Source: Vanessa cardui
Taxonomy: Eukaryota > Arthropoda > Insecta > Lepidoptera > Nymphalidae
Direction of reading: 5' to 3'
NCBI RefSeq assembly: GCF_905220365.1
Contig: NC_061140.1
Location: 12,340,501 to 12,404,500 of the forward strand
DNA length: 64,000 nucleotides
Below the pieces are notes generated by a model. That model saw nothing but the letters and a program-made list of their open reading frames with translations, did not search any database and was not told the origin of the DNA. Both the position numbers and the translations under genes were made by a program. Shown in pieces: positions 45,081-55,670 of the stretch. Numbering within the stretch: position 1 is the first letter of the stretch; every line of letters starts with the position of its first letter.

Positions 45081-45561
45081 AAACCGTTTTTGTAGTAATC
45101 TTAACAAGAGTTACATATATATATTCAAACGCGAGAATCCGCCATTACACGTACGTGCGTTTACGGCTCCATTTTGTGAATTCGTAATTTGGTTTTTATT
45201 ATTCCAACCCCCATTTATTCACAATTAGCCCGTGTTTAGAACCGACCATTAAAACACAGAAAAAATATTTATTCTGTATCCCGAGGATTATTGGCACTTG
45301 AAAGGGTCAAAAATTAACTTTTCTAATATATTGGAGCAGAATTTACGGGAAAAAAATACAAAATGATTTCATTGCGATTTAATCTGTGCAGTATTTACAG
45401 TCAATTTTAAGGCTATATGGACAATTTTATACATTCTTTATTCTTGTATATTTTATGATCACATATAATATATGTATGTTTTTGTACGATTTAAATATGT
45501 TAGTCGTTAGTTCCCCACTACTGAAACTTTTATATTATAGGAATATTTAGATATTGAAATT
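45081..45561. other. No gene recognised
   Basis: A patch at 45125-45185 contains CACGTACGTGCG and CATTTTGTGAATTCG. No exon seen. Confidence 0.3.
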
Positions 45562-45790
45562 GAGCCCTTGATGGTAAGTGGTCAACTACGTCCATAGACT
45601 AAGGAGTTATAAAAAAATCGTCCAAACCACCATCAATACACCACTTTTCTTGAGAAATAAGAAGTGATGTCTTGTAGTCACAATGTTACGACCAAATGTT
45701 ACCACCAAACAGGTATAAGGTATACCATATATCAGGCAGGTATAAATGTTTGGTGGTAGAATAAATGTTTAGTAATACTACCCACACCAG
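45562..45790 (-). repeat. Family 3 relic with an internal inverted pair
   Basis: CTTGATGGTAAGTGGTC, TTCTTGAGAAATAAGAAG, then ACCACCAAACA (45701-45711) and its complement TGTTTGGTGGT (45747-45757), 35 bp apart. Confidence 0.5.
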
Positions 45791-46196
45791 AATAGTACAC
45801 ACGTAAGAATTTCACACATATGCAGGTAATATGTGTCATTTCACAGTCGTCTACGAAATGGTCTGTAGGCATAAATTAAGCAATCTTTGTTTAATTTCAA
45901 GTCTCCGACTTGAATTAGTAGCCCTGAAAGTAGAACAAGATCCTTGCTCTGTCATCAAATCATCTCGTCGGTACCCTAATCTTATATCGTTATAAAAAAT
46001 TAAAGAAGCTTAACATGAATTTCACATTATGCACCTTCTACTAATTAAAATAAATGTTCTTTCAAAAAAAGAACATGTTTTTATCGACTTCATATTTTTT
46101 AGTAACGTATAGTGACTAGGTAAATATGTTCCAAGATATTTTACAGAGTCCAAAAAAGATAACAACAATATCGCAGTATAAATGATATAATAATAG
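45791..46196. other. No feature seen
   Basis: AT-rich. A 9-bp hairpin ATGTTCTTT / AAAGAACAT is at about 46054-46075. Confidence 0.35.
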
Positions 46197-46457
46197 TAAC
46201 AGTCTGTAAATTTCCAACTGCTGGGCTAAGGCCTCCTCTCCTTTCGAGGATAAGGTTAGGAGCTTATTCCATCACGCTGTTTCAATGCGTGTTAGTGAAA
46301 CGTACATGTGGCAAAATTTCGATGAAATCAGACACGTGCAGGTTTTCTCACGATGTCTTCAAATCACATGAAAATTCAGTGGTACAGCTTAACCAATGAT
46401 TGCGGGTTCAAAGACAGTTAAGATGTACGCGTTCTAACCACTATGCCACATCGGTTT
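46197..46457 (-). repeat. Family 1 SINE with a B-box microinversion
   Basis: The copy is minus strand, but about 32 bp containing the B box (ATGATTGCGGGTTCAAAG, 46384-46416) read on the plus strand. About 40 bp of the body (between CACGATGT and CACATGAA) are also missing. Confidence 0.8.
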
Positions 46458-46907
46458 TCGGTACAAAAGATACCACTTTCGTTTAACATCGACTAATGCG
46501 TAATATAACTTAAAAGTTCGTAAAGAAAACCAATTTTCACATCAATTTCCACGCGAAGGGCGTTTTGACCCAAAATTAACTTTATAATGTCACTCGTTCG
46601 AAATGCGATGCGGTATCGTGCGAACTTAGGCCTCGTTATTTATTTTTATAAAATATTAAAACGTGAGTGTGAAATCGCGTGCATTTCATAACGTACGTGT
46701 AAACTTAACAACGTGTACACTTGACACGAAACGCTGTATTAATGCGGTATTTGTTTTAAAAAAATTAACTTCTTTTCGTCTCATAATAATTGGTGAAAAG
46801 TAGACCAAAAAAGGCTAATATTTCCTATTTCAAATAGATTATTCTTCGTCCTTTTATATGGAACTACTAATCTTCCTATTCAACTTTACGGTAGGTCATG
46901 TTTTTCT
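46458..46907. other. No gene; ACGTG cluster
   Basis: Three ACGTG words (46661, 46695, 46711) in 55 bp, in a CpG-rich patch. No transcript structure was seen. Confidence 0.3.
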
Positions 46908-47105
46908 GAGTAGGTAACTACCGATCATTATTTATCAGCCAACTAATGATTAGAATTGTTGTGTGAAAATTGGGTGAGGCAGTGTAACTGCACCAAGCAC
47001 ATTATATTTCCCAAGATTGGTGTTGTATCGCCCATGTAAGAAGTGTTCAAATTTTCCATCATCGCTGTTCCATATCTGTGGGCATTGCTGACTTCTTATC
47101 GATTT
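46908..47105 (+). repeat. Family 3 element, diverged
   Basis: TGAGTAGGTAACTACCGATC, TTGTTGTGTGAAAATTGGGTGAG, CAGTGTAACTGCACC, CCCAAGATTGGTG. Confidence 0.55.
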
Positions 47106-47343
47106 TTTGCAGTACTGCACGATATCAATTAATGCCTAATCTTTAACTTATGTTTGTAATGATAGCAGAAATACAAACAGATAATGTTAGCAATCGTGGT
47201 CATTAAAGAATCATGTAAAACTGCATTATTACAATCCTTTTAATATTTATCCAAATCAGTTACTTTTTGGAAGTCTATTTGGAAAGGTTTTATCTTCAAA
47301 AATATTTAAAACGTTATAAATAAATGTGTAAAAAAAAGTAAAA

Positions 47344-47638
47344 GTAACAGCCTGTACACTTCCCACTGCTGAGATAAGGCCTCCTCTTCCAATTAGGAGA
47401 TGGTTTGGAACATATTCCACCACGCTATTCCAATGGGGTTTGGTGCATATGTGGCAGAATTTCGATGAAATTAGACACATGCAGGTTTCCTCACGATGTT
47501 TTCTTTCACCGCCGAGCACGAGATGAATTATAAACACAAATTAAGCACATATATATAGTGGTGCTTGCCTGGATTTGAACCCGCAATCATCGGTTGCGCA
47601 CGCGTTCTAACCACTGGGCCATCTCAGGCCATCTCAGT
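47344..47638 (-). repeat. Family 1 SINE, full length
   Basis: The head on the minus strand is GAGATGGCCCAGTGGTTAG. CATCTCAGGC is duplicated just outside the head. The tail on the minus strand is GTTACTTTTACTTTT. Several bases between the A and B boxes are deleted (CATCGGTTGCGCACG). Confidence 0.9.
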
Positions 47639-47938
47639 AAATGTATTGAATGAAATAACATTTGTTTTTAAAAGTCGTTATAAAATTGGCGATTTTTGCT
47701 AATAACATAACTGGAGAATTAAGTGATCGCCGGCGGGCTCTTACATTCAACAAAATTGTAAGCTAACAAAATAACAAAAAAGACGAAAAGGGTTTGGATC
47801 CTTTTCGTCTGTACTTCTTGGGTCTGGTTCTTTCTGATTTAATAATACATTTTCACTCGAGACAGATTTCTTGTTTAATGATTATTTCGTTTGTTATATC
47901 GACACCAAAAGTGTTTACTACGCTAACTCGAGATTGTG
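47639..47938. other. No feature seen
   Basis: Unique DNA before the microsatellite. Confidence 0.3.
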
Positions 47939-47975
47939 CGCACACACACACACACACAGACACACACAAACACAC

Positions 47976-48033
<58 letters not shown>

Positions 48034-48043
48034 ACACACATAC
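47939..48043. repeat. (CA)n microsatellite, about 100 bp
   Basis: Nearly pure CA with a few interruptions (CAGAC, CAAAC, CAACAC, CACCAC). The open frames here of HT or CV repeats are artefacts. Confidence 0.98.
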
Positions 48044-48787
48044 ATACACAACATAGTTAGCGTAATTTATTGATTGATTTCAATAATTGCCTTCAGTTAG
48101 CGTTGTATAAAATTTGTAACATCATTCATTTTGTATATTTCTTCAAATATTTTAAGGCATATGAAATAGCATTTATTGATTTTCATTAAAATTCGAGTTG
48201 GCCTAATATAAATTGTTGTTGTCGATATGATCATTTGAACCCAATTGTGGTCTTACAGAGTTTCTAAGAAAACTAATACATAGCTCTTGTAGTATCTGCC
48301 ATCATGCTGATTGGGTGGTTGTGTCAGTTAGCTGCGAAGTTACTAGCCCAGGAGACACGTTCTGTCACATATTTGGCAGTCTATTGACACTAATACTTAT
48401 CATCTCCAATTGTTTATAACCAGACTGAATAGAGCACCTTTGTTCACGTATAATGAACAGACTAGACACACGCAATTTCTTAGCCAATACTTTTTTTTTA
48501 CGCAAAGAGGTCTTAGTTTATCTACCTCATTGGTTTGATGTTTTATAAGGAAGGTCCCAAGTTCTAAGTTCAAATTCAACTTCAGAATATTTTATTTTCT
48601 TTTTATTACGATTGCGTGTTGTTACCTCTGTTTACTATAGCTTTGTATAAATCGATAGAAAACAGTAATTGGATCTAATGTCTAGATACTTGTTTTTTAT
48701 TGTCGACATATTTAACAGTCTGCTGTTGAAAAAATTGTATAAAAGAGTGTCGTGTAGTTTCAGCGGTCAATAGTTCTCACATATTAA
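48044..48787. other. No gene recognised
   Basis: AT-rich with a less AT-rich patch at 48280-48400. Nothing recognised. Confidence 0.3.
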
Positions 48788-48965
48788 GAACAAGCTCTGC
48801 CCGCGACTTCGCGCTCGTTTTTAATTAAGAAAAAATATTATTTTTGTAGCCTATATTATTCATTACCTCAGCTGTCTGCCAGTGAAAGCCGTTCCATAGA
48901 TTAGCCAAAACAGACAGAGAGACAAAAAAAATGTTATTTTTGATATATGTATTGTATAGTATCAT
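48788..48965 (+). repeat. Family 6 repeat, partial
   Basis: CTCTGCCCGCGACTTCGCGC, GTAGCCTATATTATTCATTACC, CAGCTGTCTGCCAGTGAAAGC, AACAGACAGAGAGAC, TTATTTTTGATATATG. Confidence 0.7.
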
Positions 48966-49669
48966 ACAAGGTATGATAATTAGAAAGGTATTAGTATATT
49001 ATGTATTTTCTTCGTTTCCTATTTTCTTCGATACAAAAAAAATCATAAATTTTATCAATAAAATAAAAAAATAAAAACAAAATGACGTGCGTTTATATAT
49101 ACATATAAGTACACATATAAGTAATAGAACACTTAATTTATAAACTTTAGAGGTCAAATCGATAATCGAAGTTACACCAGACACAAATTTAACAGATATC
49201 AAACAATACACGAATTTTATTAGTTTAGTTAGCAATACACGATACTAGATATTTAATGTTAGACAAGTTCAAGGTTTTCGCTATCAAATCGAATAGCGTG
49301 ACACAAGCCCATATCTGTCCTGTCACAGGTAACTTATAAATACAGGAAATTTAGTTAAACTAGTAATTTCAACATTTTGGCAATGATGGATACAAAGTAT
49401 ACATTTTAAATACCCTTTTTAAAGTTACGTAATCAAAACCGTTCTATTTTATAATTTTGACATTTAAATTGTTATAGAAAATTTTTTAAAGTATTATTAC
49501 TTTTAATCGTAGAAAATTGAGAAGTATTGTCAATAATGATCCTAAAATTTAGATTGTAAAGATACCTGAAAATAAAAACAGACTCAAGTAGGCCCTATTA
49601 TGGTATACATGCAGACAGCGATGTATACATTATTTAAAAATATACATATACTTATAACTATTTAACCTG
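48966..49669. other. No feature seen
   Basis: AT-rich; the minus-strand frame at 48999-49235 is of F/L/I/K composition, typical of chance. Confidence 0.4.
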
Positions 49670-49709
49670 ATTTATAGCACCTCTCCTTATTACCTCCACT
49701 GGTGACAGG
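49670..49709 (+). repeat. Old repeat, left half of the split copy
   Basis: ATTACCTCCACTGGTGACAGG matches 11566-11587. The sequence resumes at 52168 after the inserted element. Confidence 0.7.
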
Positions 49710-49739
49710 CAGGCCCGCCGCTAGCGGTTTTGTCGCCCG

Positions 49740-50040
49740 CGTGCCATACCTATTATGCCGCCCTTTTTAGTTACCTAAAAAACCGTTAACGCTAGCCACC
49801 CACTCCGTCTTTTTGGAGGATGTCACGAGATCGTTTGTGTATAGTACGGTGACGTCCTGACGGTAGGCTCACCTCTGCGGGGTTCCACTTCCTAGGGAGT
49901 TCTCAGGGTACAGAAACCCTAAACCCCGGGACACTTATGGCGAGAGGAGAAGACATCCATAGCGAAGACCCCTTCTTCTGGTCTTCTTCGGCGAAGCGGA
50001 TCAGCAGCACTGTTCCCACGATCCCGTAAGATAATAGCCT
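49740..50040. other. Unassigned GC-richer segment inside the hAT element
   Basis: CACTCCGTCTTTTTGGAGG forms a small stem; GGTAGGCTCACCTCTGCGGGG and GGGACACTTATGGCGAGAGG follow. It looks like transposon UTR, and I cannot assign it. Confidence 0.3.
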
Positions 50041-51045
50041 TGTTACGAGCATTAAGGGAGTCCAACCAAATAGGTGTATTTTCCGTCCAAGTTCAATTCA
50101 TCACATACCATTGCATCGAGGAGTGAGACAAGGGGACGTTATTTCCTATATTTCCATATTTCCCCCAAATTGTTTACTAATGCAATGGAGGATATGTTCA
50201 AGACGCTGAACTGAAAAGGACGTGTCATCAACATCAATAGCGAATACATCTCTCACTTGAGATTTGCAGACGACATCGTCATTGTGGCAGAAACGCTGCA
50301 GGACCTACAACAGATGCTGAACCAGCTGGCTGATTCTTTTGTGCGCATCCGCCTACGGATGAACTTGGATAAAACCAAGGTCATGTTCAATGAACATGTT
50401 CTACCGGAACCGATTGCGATACAAGGTACTGTCCTCGAAGTTGTTCAAAAATGTGTCTACCTTGGGCAGACTTTGGGATTAGGTAGAAACAGCCTTGAGA
50501 AGAAGAATGAATAGAAGAATTCAGCTAGGTTAGGCAGCGTTTGGAAAATTATGTCGAATCTTTACATCGTTGATCCCACAGTGCCTTAAGACGAAAGTCT
50601 TCAACCAGTGCGTCCTACCCGTCATGACATACGGAGCCGAAACGTGGACACTCACGGCAAGGCTGGTCCACCAGTTTAAAGTTGCTCAGCGTGCTATAGG
50701 GCTATGCTCGGCATTTCTCTGCGGGATTGCATCAGAAATGAGGCGATCCGCCAGAGAACTAAAGTCATCGACATAGCCCACCGGATTAGTAAGCTGAAGT
50801 GGCAGTGGGCGGGCCATATTTGTCGCAGAACCGATAACCGTTGGGCAAAACATGTTCTAGAGTGAAGTCCGCGTCTCGGCAAACGTAGTGTAGGACGTCC
50901 TCGGGCACGGTGGAGTGACGACTTACGCAAGACGGCTGGAAGGAGCTGGATGCGAGTAGCCCAAGAACGATCTCAGTGGCTTGCAATTGGAGAAGCCTAT
51001 GTCCAGCAGTGGCCGGAAATGAGCTGATGGATTGGATTAGATTTA
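50040..51045 (+). pseudogene. RTE-type LINE reverse transcriptase, broken
   Basis: This holds palm-domain and C-terminal parts. LRFADDIVIVAETLQDLQQM contains the catalytic FADD box (50263-50274). Upstream, in the same frame, is AMEDMFKTLN followed by an in-frame TGA at 50212 where tryptophan is expected. Downstream YLGQTLGLGRN ends in a frameshift near 50510; the next frame carries VFNQCVLPVMTYGAETW (typical RTE thumb region), and the end reads SWMRVAQERSQWLAIGEAY, followed by a simple tail. The endonuclease domain is missing. It is dead, lies within the hAT element, and is probably a 5'-truncated insertion. Confidence 0.9.
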
Positions 51046-51069
51046 TTTATTTACAATAAATAAAAAAAT

Positions 51070-51475
51070 ACAATGCCATAGAGCGCACGTAGGCAAGGTG
51101 TTTAAGATCTTTCTGAATTGGCCAAAATGTTGCCTGAAGCTCCATCTACCATCCAGGATGAGGTCCTGATCCCTCATATGTGTCTGCACTTTAATTACCG
51201 TACTTTTTAATTACCGTCTCTTGGGGGGCGGTAGACGCTCCTCGAGGAGACTTCAGCGAGGAACGTGGATTAGGAGGGCCTCCGTTTTAATTAGAGAAAC
51301 CTTCAAGACCAGCATCTCGATTCGATCCACCGTGAGCGACACTCCGACCTTAGGGCCGCCTTCTGAAAGGTTCGGCCCGTCACTGTGATGAGGGCGTCGT
51401 CTGCGTAGGACAACACACCCATCCCGGGCAAAATTAAAAAACGGCATGGGCTATGAGCCCGTGGATGTCGTAAAT
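51070..51475 (-). pseudogene. R1-clade LINE reverse transcriptase fragment
   Basis: On the minus strand it reads MGVLSYADDALITVTGRT (YADD box at 51396-51407), later LKVSLIKTEALLIHVPR and, after a short gap, LILDGRWSFRQHF. These are the palm and following blocks of R1-type elements (compare TRAS/Kendo-type proteins of Bombyx). The frame shifts twice. It is inside the hAT element and opposite in orientation to the RTE piece. Confidence 0.85.
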
Positions 51476-52085
51476 TAAATTAAAAAAAAAGGAAGACTAT
51501 TGAAGTCGTTCTTTAGGGTGTTTTAGGTCATCGATGATTGAGTGACCCGCCCTGTTTCCCGGTAATAGCTCCCCGACCAGTCGCAGGAGATCTGACGGCG
51601 CCGTGTGTCCGAAACTTCCCTCGCAAACCACACCCTAGGGGCGCCCCTTTGCTCCCTGTTTACTTAATGCCTTTCCTAAATACTTTTTCAAGTGGCAATG
51701 TGCGGCCTACAGCTGTACCTCTAAGTTTGCGTTGAGCACGTTGCGCCTGCGACAGCGAACGTATACCCTCCGCGCCCTGTTTGACGGTGCCCGTAGCTCT
51801 GCTATTTTGAGCGACCACCAATATACCTTACGGCGCGATACCCTTCAAGCCGCCCTACGACAACACCCAGGTATAACGGCCCATACAAGTAACGGATACC
51901 TAATCTACAAATTGATAAGGAAGCTTAAAGGGGATTCTCCTAACTTCAACAGTACTGTTTTTTATAGGATAATTACAGACGACAGACTTTTAACTTTACT
52001 CAGTGCGATTTTTTTCGATGCTTTGAATAATTTATTCTACTTAAGGATTTGAGGGAATTATAACAATGACTTGTATTAGGTACGT
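51476..52085. other. Unassigned sequence inside the hAT element
   Basis: A plus-strand frame 51732-52052 (106 codons; RLRQRTYTLRALFDGARS near its start) and others. The first half is GC-richer with no recognised motif; it may be remaining hAT interior or a further transposon. I cannot name it. Confidence 0.3.
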
Positions 52086-52167
52086 GTTGTACTGCTCAAT
52101 TTGCCGCCCCCTGGGCGTGCCGCCCGAGTGCGGTGCACGCGCTGCACACCCGCTTACGGCGGCCCTG

Positions 52168-52320
52168 GTGACAGGGCTGGTTCGTTTTAAGCCCAGATGA
52201 TCGGATTGCGATTCAACTGAGACATGCTGTTTTCTTGCCACCATTCCACGCAGTCAACGTTTATATAGTAACTATTTTTAATTCATATTTGTTCATTTAA
52301 GCATTTAATGTTAGTAATTC
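52168..52320 (+). repeat. Old repeat, right half of the split copy
   Basis: GTGACAGGGCTGGTTCG, TTTAAGCCCAGATGATCGG, TTCTTGCCACCATTCCACGC, TTTTTAATTCATATTTGTTC. Continuation of 49670-49709, matching 11579-11700. Confidence 0.7.
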
Positions 52321-52840
52321 TTTTGTTTCTTTGTTTATGAATATAAACCAACCTATTGATTAGCGAATCACCACCAATGGTTTTCCTTCCAAATTAAACT
52401 CACCTTCGAACGATATCAAACAAAAATATTTAACTTAAAAGAACCCATATAAAATAAATAGTTATACAAATAGCAATTGAAATATCTATTATTTATAATA
52501 CTATTGAATGCGGTCTTTGAATATAATTACAATTCACGAGATCTGAGCATTATTTTAAGTTTCAGGGCTTGAAGCCTCACAAGGGTCTTTTTGATCCCTT
52601 CAAGATAGAATTTCGTTACGCTTTGGTCCTGTGAAATCCTTTAAGTAAATATCATTGTTGTATTAAATTATTTTACTATTTAAGATTTCACAGCTATTAT
52701 AATTCTTCATTATAATAATGGAAGTGTTAAGTGTGTTATGTATACGTGTTATGGTGTAGGTAATATTACGTGATTATGATATAATAAATAACACGTATGT
52801 GTTTGATACTGTATTGTATTGTGTATGTGTCATAATAAGA
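52321..52840. other. No feature seen
   Basis: AT-rich unique-looking DNA. Confidence 0.35.
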
Positions 52841-52872
52841 ATAAAATCAAAATAAACTTTATTCAAGTGGAC
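52841..52872 (-). repeat. Family 4 tail, 30 bp only
   Basis: AAAATAAACTTTATTCAAGT at 52849-52868 is the exact complement of the tail at 53357-53376. A severely 5'-truncated copy is the simplest reading. Confidence 0.6.
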
Positions 52873-52879
52873 AGTTTTG

Positions 52880-53237
52880 TGTATGGCTTAAAAGAAACCT
52901 TTTGTATTCCAGGAATCTTACAGTTTTATTAGATAAACAAAATTTACAAGATATTACTTTTACAAACGACCCTTAATAACATTTGTATACACATATATTA
53001 GATTCATTTATCTATATTAAATTAAACAAAAAACATTCATAAAAAAGGCACACTGTGCATGATTATAAAAACATCACACAATTAATCTTATAGGTAATTT
53101 TAAATCGAAAATGTTCTATATTATATTATTTTCGAATACAAATTATAATATTATTATTATTTTGGTAATAGACACATACATTACATACATATACTCGTAT
53201 AATTGTATTTAACTAATATAACTGTATTTTTTAAATG
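52880..53237. other. No feature seen between the two family 4 tails
   Basis: AT-rich, short ATT repeats near 53130-53160. Confidence 0.35.
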
Positions 53238-53390
53238 TTGAAAAAGAGTAACTACTGAGTTTCTTACCGGTTCTTCTCGGTAAAATTTACTTTCCTAAAC
53301 GGTGGTAGCTTTACATAATTGTTAAATGACGATTCAAAAGTGCTTGTAAAAAGCCTACTTGAATAAAGTTTATTTTCATTGATTGATTGA
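53238..53390 (+). repeat. Family 4 LINE 3' end, sense copy
   Basis: GAGTAACTACTGAGTTTC, ACCGGTTCTTCTCGGTAAAAT, GGTGGTAGCTTTACATAATTG, AATGACGATTCAAAAGTGC, GAATAAAGTTTATTTTC and (ATTG)n tail. The AATAAA signal followed by a short repeat shows its sense orientation. Confidence 0.75.
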
Positions 53391-53704
53391 ATTTATATAT
53401 GAGTTTATCAACGTATATCGACCACGCTGCTTTATGTGCTGACGTTGTTTTACGTCGCTTTTAATTTCTCACCATACAAGTTACACCGAGTTTTATATAA
53501 ATGCATATGAATGTATTAAAACCGAGGCAATTTCATATAATTGTTTCGACGTTGCTATATTAAAATCACGCGATCTCACCTATTAGTTGATTGACATACA
53601 CGTTATCTGTTTTGTGATAAATTACAACATGTATGGGAAATTACGATTTCGTGACATTTTTACTTGCTGTTATTAGTTTTGGTGGCGTATTTAAATAATT
53701 ATTT
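53391..53704. other. No feature seen
   Basis: Nothing recognised. Confidence 0.3.
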
Positions 53705-53716
53705 TTGTATATTATT

Positions 53717-54004
53717 TAAGAGCGGAGATGGATCAGTGGTTAGAATGCATCTTAACCGATGATTGCAAGTTCAAGCCCAGGTAAGCACTACTGAATATTC
53801 ATATGCTTAATTTGTGTTTGTATTTCATTTTGTTCTCGGCGTTAAAGGAACCGTGAAACCTGCTTGTGTCTAATTTCATAGAAATTCTGCCACATGTGTA
53901 TTTCACCAACCCGTATTGGAACAGCGTGGTGGAATATGTTCTGAGCCTTCTTCTCAAAGGAAAAGTAGGCCCAGCAGTGGGAAAATTACACGATGCAGAT
54001 GGTG
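53717..54004 (+). repeat. Family 1 SINE, perfect 12-bp duplication
   Basis: TTGTATATTATT flanks at 53705-53716 and 54005-54016. The head AGAGCGGAGATGGATCAGTGG and B box AAGTTCAAGCCC are diverged, so this is an older insertion with a preserved duplication. Confidence 0.95.
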
Positions 54005-54049
54005 TTGTATATTATTATATGGTACGCATAATAATATGATGGCGCCACT

Positions 54050-54306
54050 GTAATTTGAGAGTGTCAAGAAACGTCAAAAGCGATAATGACAACTGAAAGC
54101 GTCATTGAGTTGATTGTATTACTGATAATCTTTCGTTGTAATAATTAATTATTCGATTTTGTAAAGCAACCTCATACACGTGATTTTAATTCTCTTCGCC
54201 CGACAACCCAAGATCGCTCGGCAGCCAGATATGGGTACCAACAATAATAATAACGGCAATGTGCCATTAAATATAATGAAGAATTATCAATATTTTAGAA
54301 ATTCAG
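54050..54306 (+). CDS. Candidate first exon (5'UTR and 25 codons)
   Basis: The ATG at 54231, in the context GCCAGATATGGGT, opens a peptide beginning MGTNNNNNGNVPLNIMKN and containing NYQYFRNS, reaching a strong donor TTCAG|GTGAGA at 54306/54307 in phase 1. Unspliced, the frame would stop after about ten more codons. The preceding 180 bp are rich in CG and TGACAAC/GTCATTG words and are headed by ATGATGGCGCCACTG (54036-54050), a motif class found at insect promoters and CTCF/M1BP-type sites. I do not recognise the protein; a run of asparagines in a short N-terminus is common in regulatory proteins. No later exon was found, so the gene would run right, past 54.3 kb. Confidence 0.45.
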
Positions 54307-54354
54307 GTGAGATTCTAGGTTTTATTAGCACTATTTGAACATGTTAATAAATAT

Positions 54355-54460
54355 AATTTCACAGTATTCTCGGTAGAATCTACATTTCGAAACGGATATA
54401 GTTGTTAAATGACGATTCAAAAGTGCTTGTAAAAGCCTACTCGAATAAATTATTTTTTGA
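54355..54460 (+). repeat. Family 4 LINE 3' end, 5'-truncated
   Basis: CACAGTATTCTCGGTAGAATC, ATTTCGAAACGGATATAG, AATGACGATTCAAAAGTGC, GAATAAATTATTTTTTGATTT. It lies just downstream of the candidate donor, thus in the presumed intron. Confidence 0.7.
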
Positions 54461-54727
54461 TTTTGTTTTTTTCTTATCATGATGGTCATACATAGTCTTT
54501 TTAGTCGTGCCAGTCGTTGCCAACAATAATTAATAACAAAATCTAGCATAAACTGTTTTGTAAGATAAAAAAAATAGTTCAAGTGGACAATGTTACAATA
54601 AAAAACCTAAATGTCAAAAATTGGGTATCGATTTTTAGCTTTCACGTAACGTGTTGTCATTGGCAGTGTGAACGTAAACTATCAATATTTCATATTTAAT
54701 ATGTGCATGTGTGTGTCAAAGGCTTGG
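54461..54727. other. No feature seen
   Basis: AT-rich. Confidence 0.3.
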
Positions 54728-54844
54728 TAGATGTGTATATTTTTCCTACTCGCATTGAAGCAGCGTGGTGGAATATGCTCCAAACCTTCTACTCAAACGG
54801 AGAGGCCTTAGCAGAGCAGTGGGAAATTTACAGGTTGTTGTTGG
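54728..54844 (+). repeat. Family 1 SINE, 3' third
   Basis: TTTCCTACTCGCATTGAAGC, GCGTGGTGGAATATGCTCC, CTACTCAAACGGAGAGGCC, GTGGGAAATTTACAGG and GTTGTTGTTGG tail. 5'-truncated, (GTT)n subfamily. Confidence 0.85.
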
Positions 54845-54845
54845 T

Positions 54846-55488
54846 GCTTTTGAATAAAAATAACATTAAAAAAAATGTTTTCTGAACTCTTTCATAATTG
54901 TGCCAAAACTGGGCCAAACTTTAGTCGTTATTTCTGTCAAAAATGTTATAAGGTTTTTGCTTCAAATATTAATATATAGAAGACATATAGTATCTTCTTT
55001 TCGAATATTAAAAACGTTTATAATATATATCTTGTAACATACAAACACAATCACATAAATAAGGTAACTTTTGATTCATATTAAAAGTTACTATGTTATT
55101 TAAAAAAGGATAAATAATTTAATATCAATTACTATCAACGCATTAAATTGATTTCGTCTGTCCGTTCTTAATCAAGCAATAATCGTTGACCCCTTTAACC
55201 CATTCATGCGTCAAAGGTTGCGATCATAAAGTCAAAGGCTCATACGATTCTTGTTGAAGTAATTAAGACTTTACATTACTGTAAACAAAGTCTATTTTGA
55301 ATTGAATGTCAAACGGAAATGATACAATGATTCGGTATAAGATTTGACAAGGTTTTCAAGATGTTATTATAGTGCCATTGGTTCATGTTACTTAAATAAA
55401 AAAAAATCAAATAATAACTTTTCTTAAGTTAACAGTAACATTTAAATATTCAAAATTTTCATTATTATTTTGCAAGACTTCTTTACAT
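54846..55488. other. No feature seen
   Basis: AT-rich DNA; no exon recognised. Confidence 0.3.
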
Positions 55489-55670
55489 GGTGGTAGGGCT
55501 TCGTGCAAGCCCACCTGGGTAGGTACCACCCACTCATTAGATATTCTACCGCTAAACAACAGTACGCAGTATTGTTTTGTTCCGGTTTGAAGGGTGAGTG
55601 AGCCAGTGTAACTACAGGCACAAGGAACATAGCAACTTAGTTCCCAAGGTTGGTGGCGCATTGACGACAA
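55489..55670 (+). repeat. Family 3 element, 5' two-thirds
   Basis: ATGGTGGTAGGGCTTCGTGC to TTGGTGGCGCATTGACGA, close to consensus, then an abrupt stop into unique DNA. The A-tail end is missing, so this is a later break or an unusual insertion. Confidence 0.85.

Larger units (their letters stand above)
49710..52167. mobile_element. hAT-type element of 2.46 kb loaded with LINE debris
   Basis: Ends CAGGCCCGCCGCTAGCGG and, complemented, CAGGGCCGCCGTAAGCGG (15/18). GTGACAGG flanks it at 49702-49709 and 52168-52175. The uninterrupted paralogue at 11.57 kb confirms the boundaries. The outer bases CGCCCGCGTGCC and GGGCGTGCCGCCCGAG are subterminal. Inside are an RTE fragment, an R1-clade fragment in antisense, and unassigned GC-richer sequence. 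No transposase is recognised. Confidence 0.85.

Noticed and set aside
47794..48060. Open frames of HTHTHT and CVCVCV
   Set aside because: They come from the (CA)n microsatellite.
52849..53376. A 528-bp element with 20-bp inverted ends
   Set aside because: The arms are just two oppositely oriented tails of the same LINE family.
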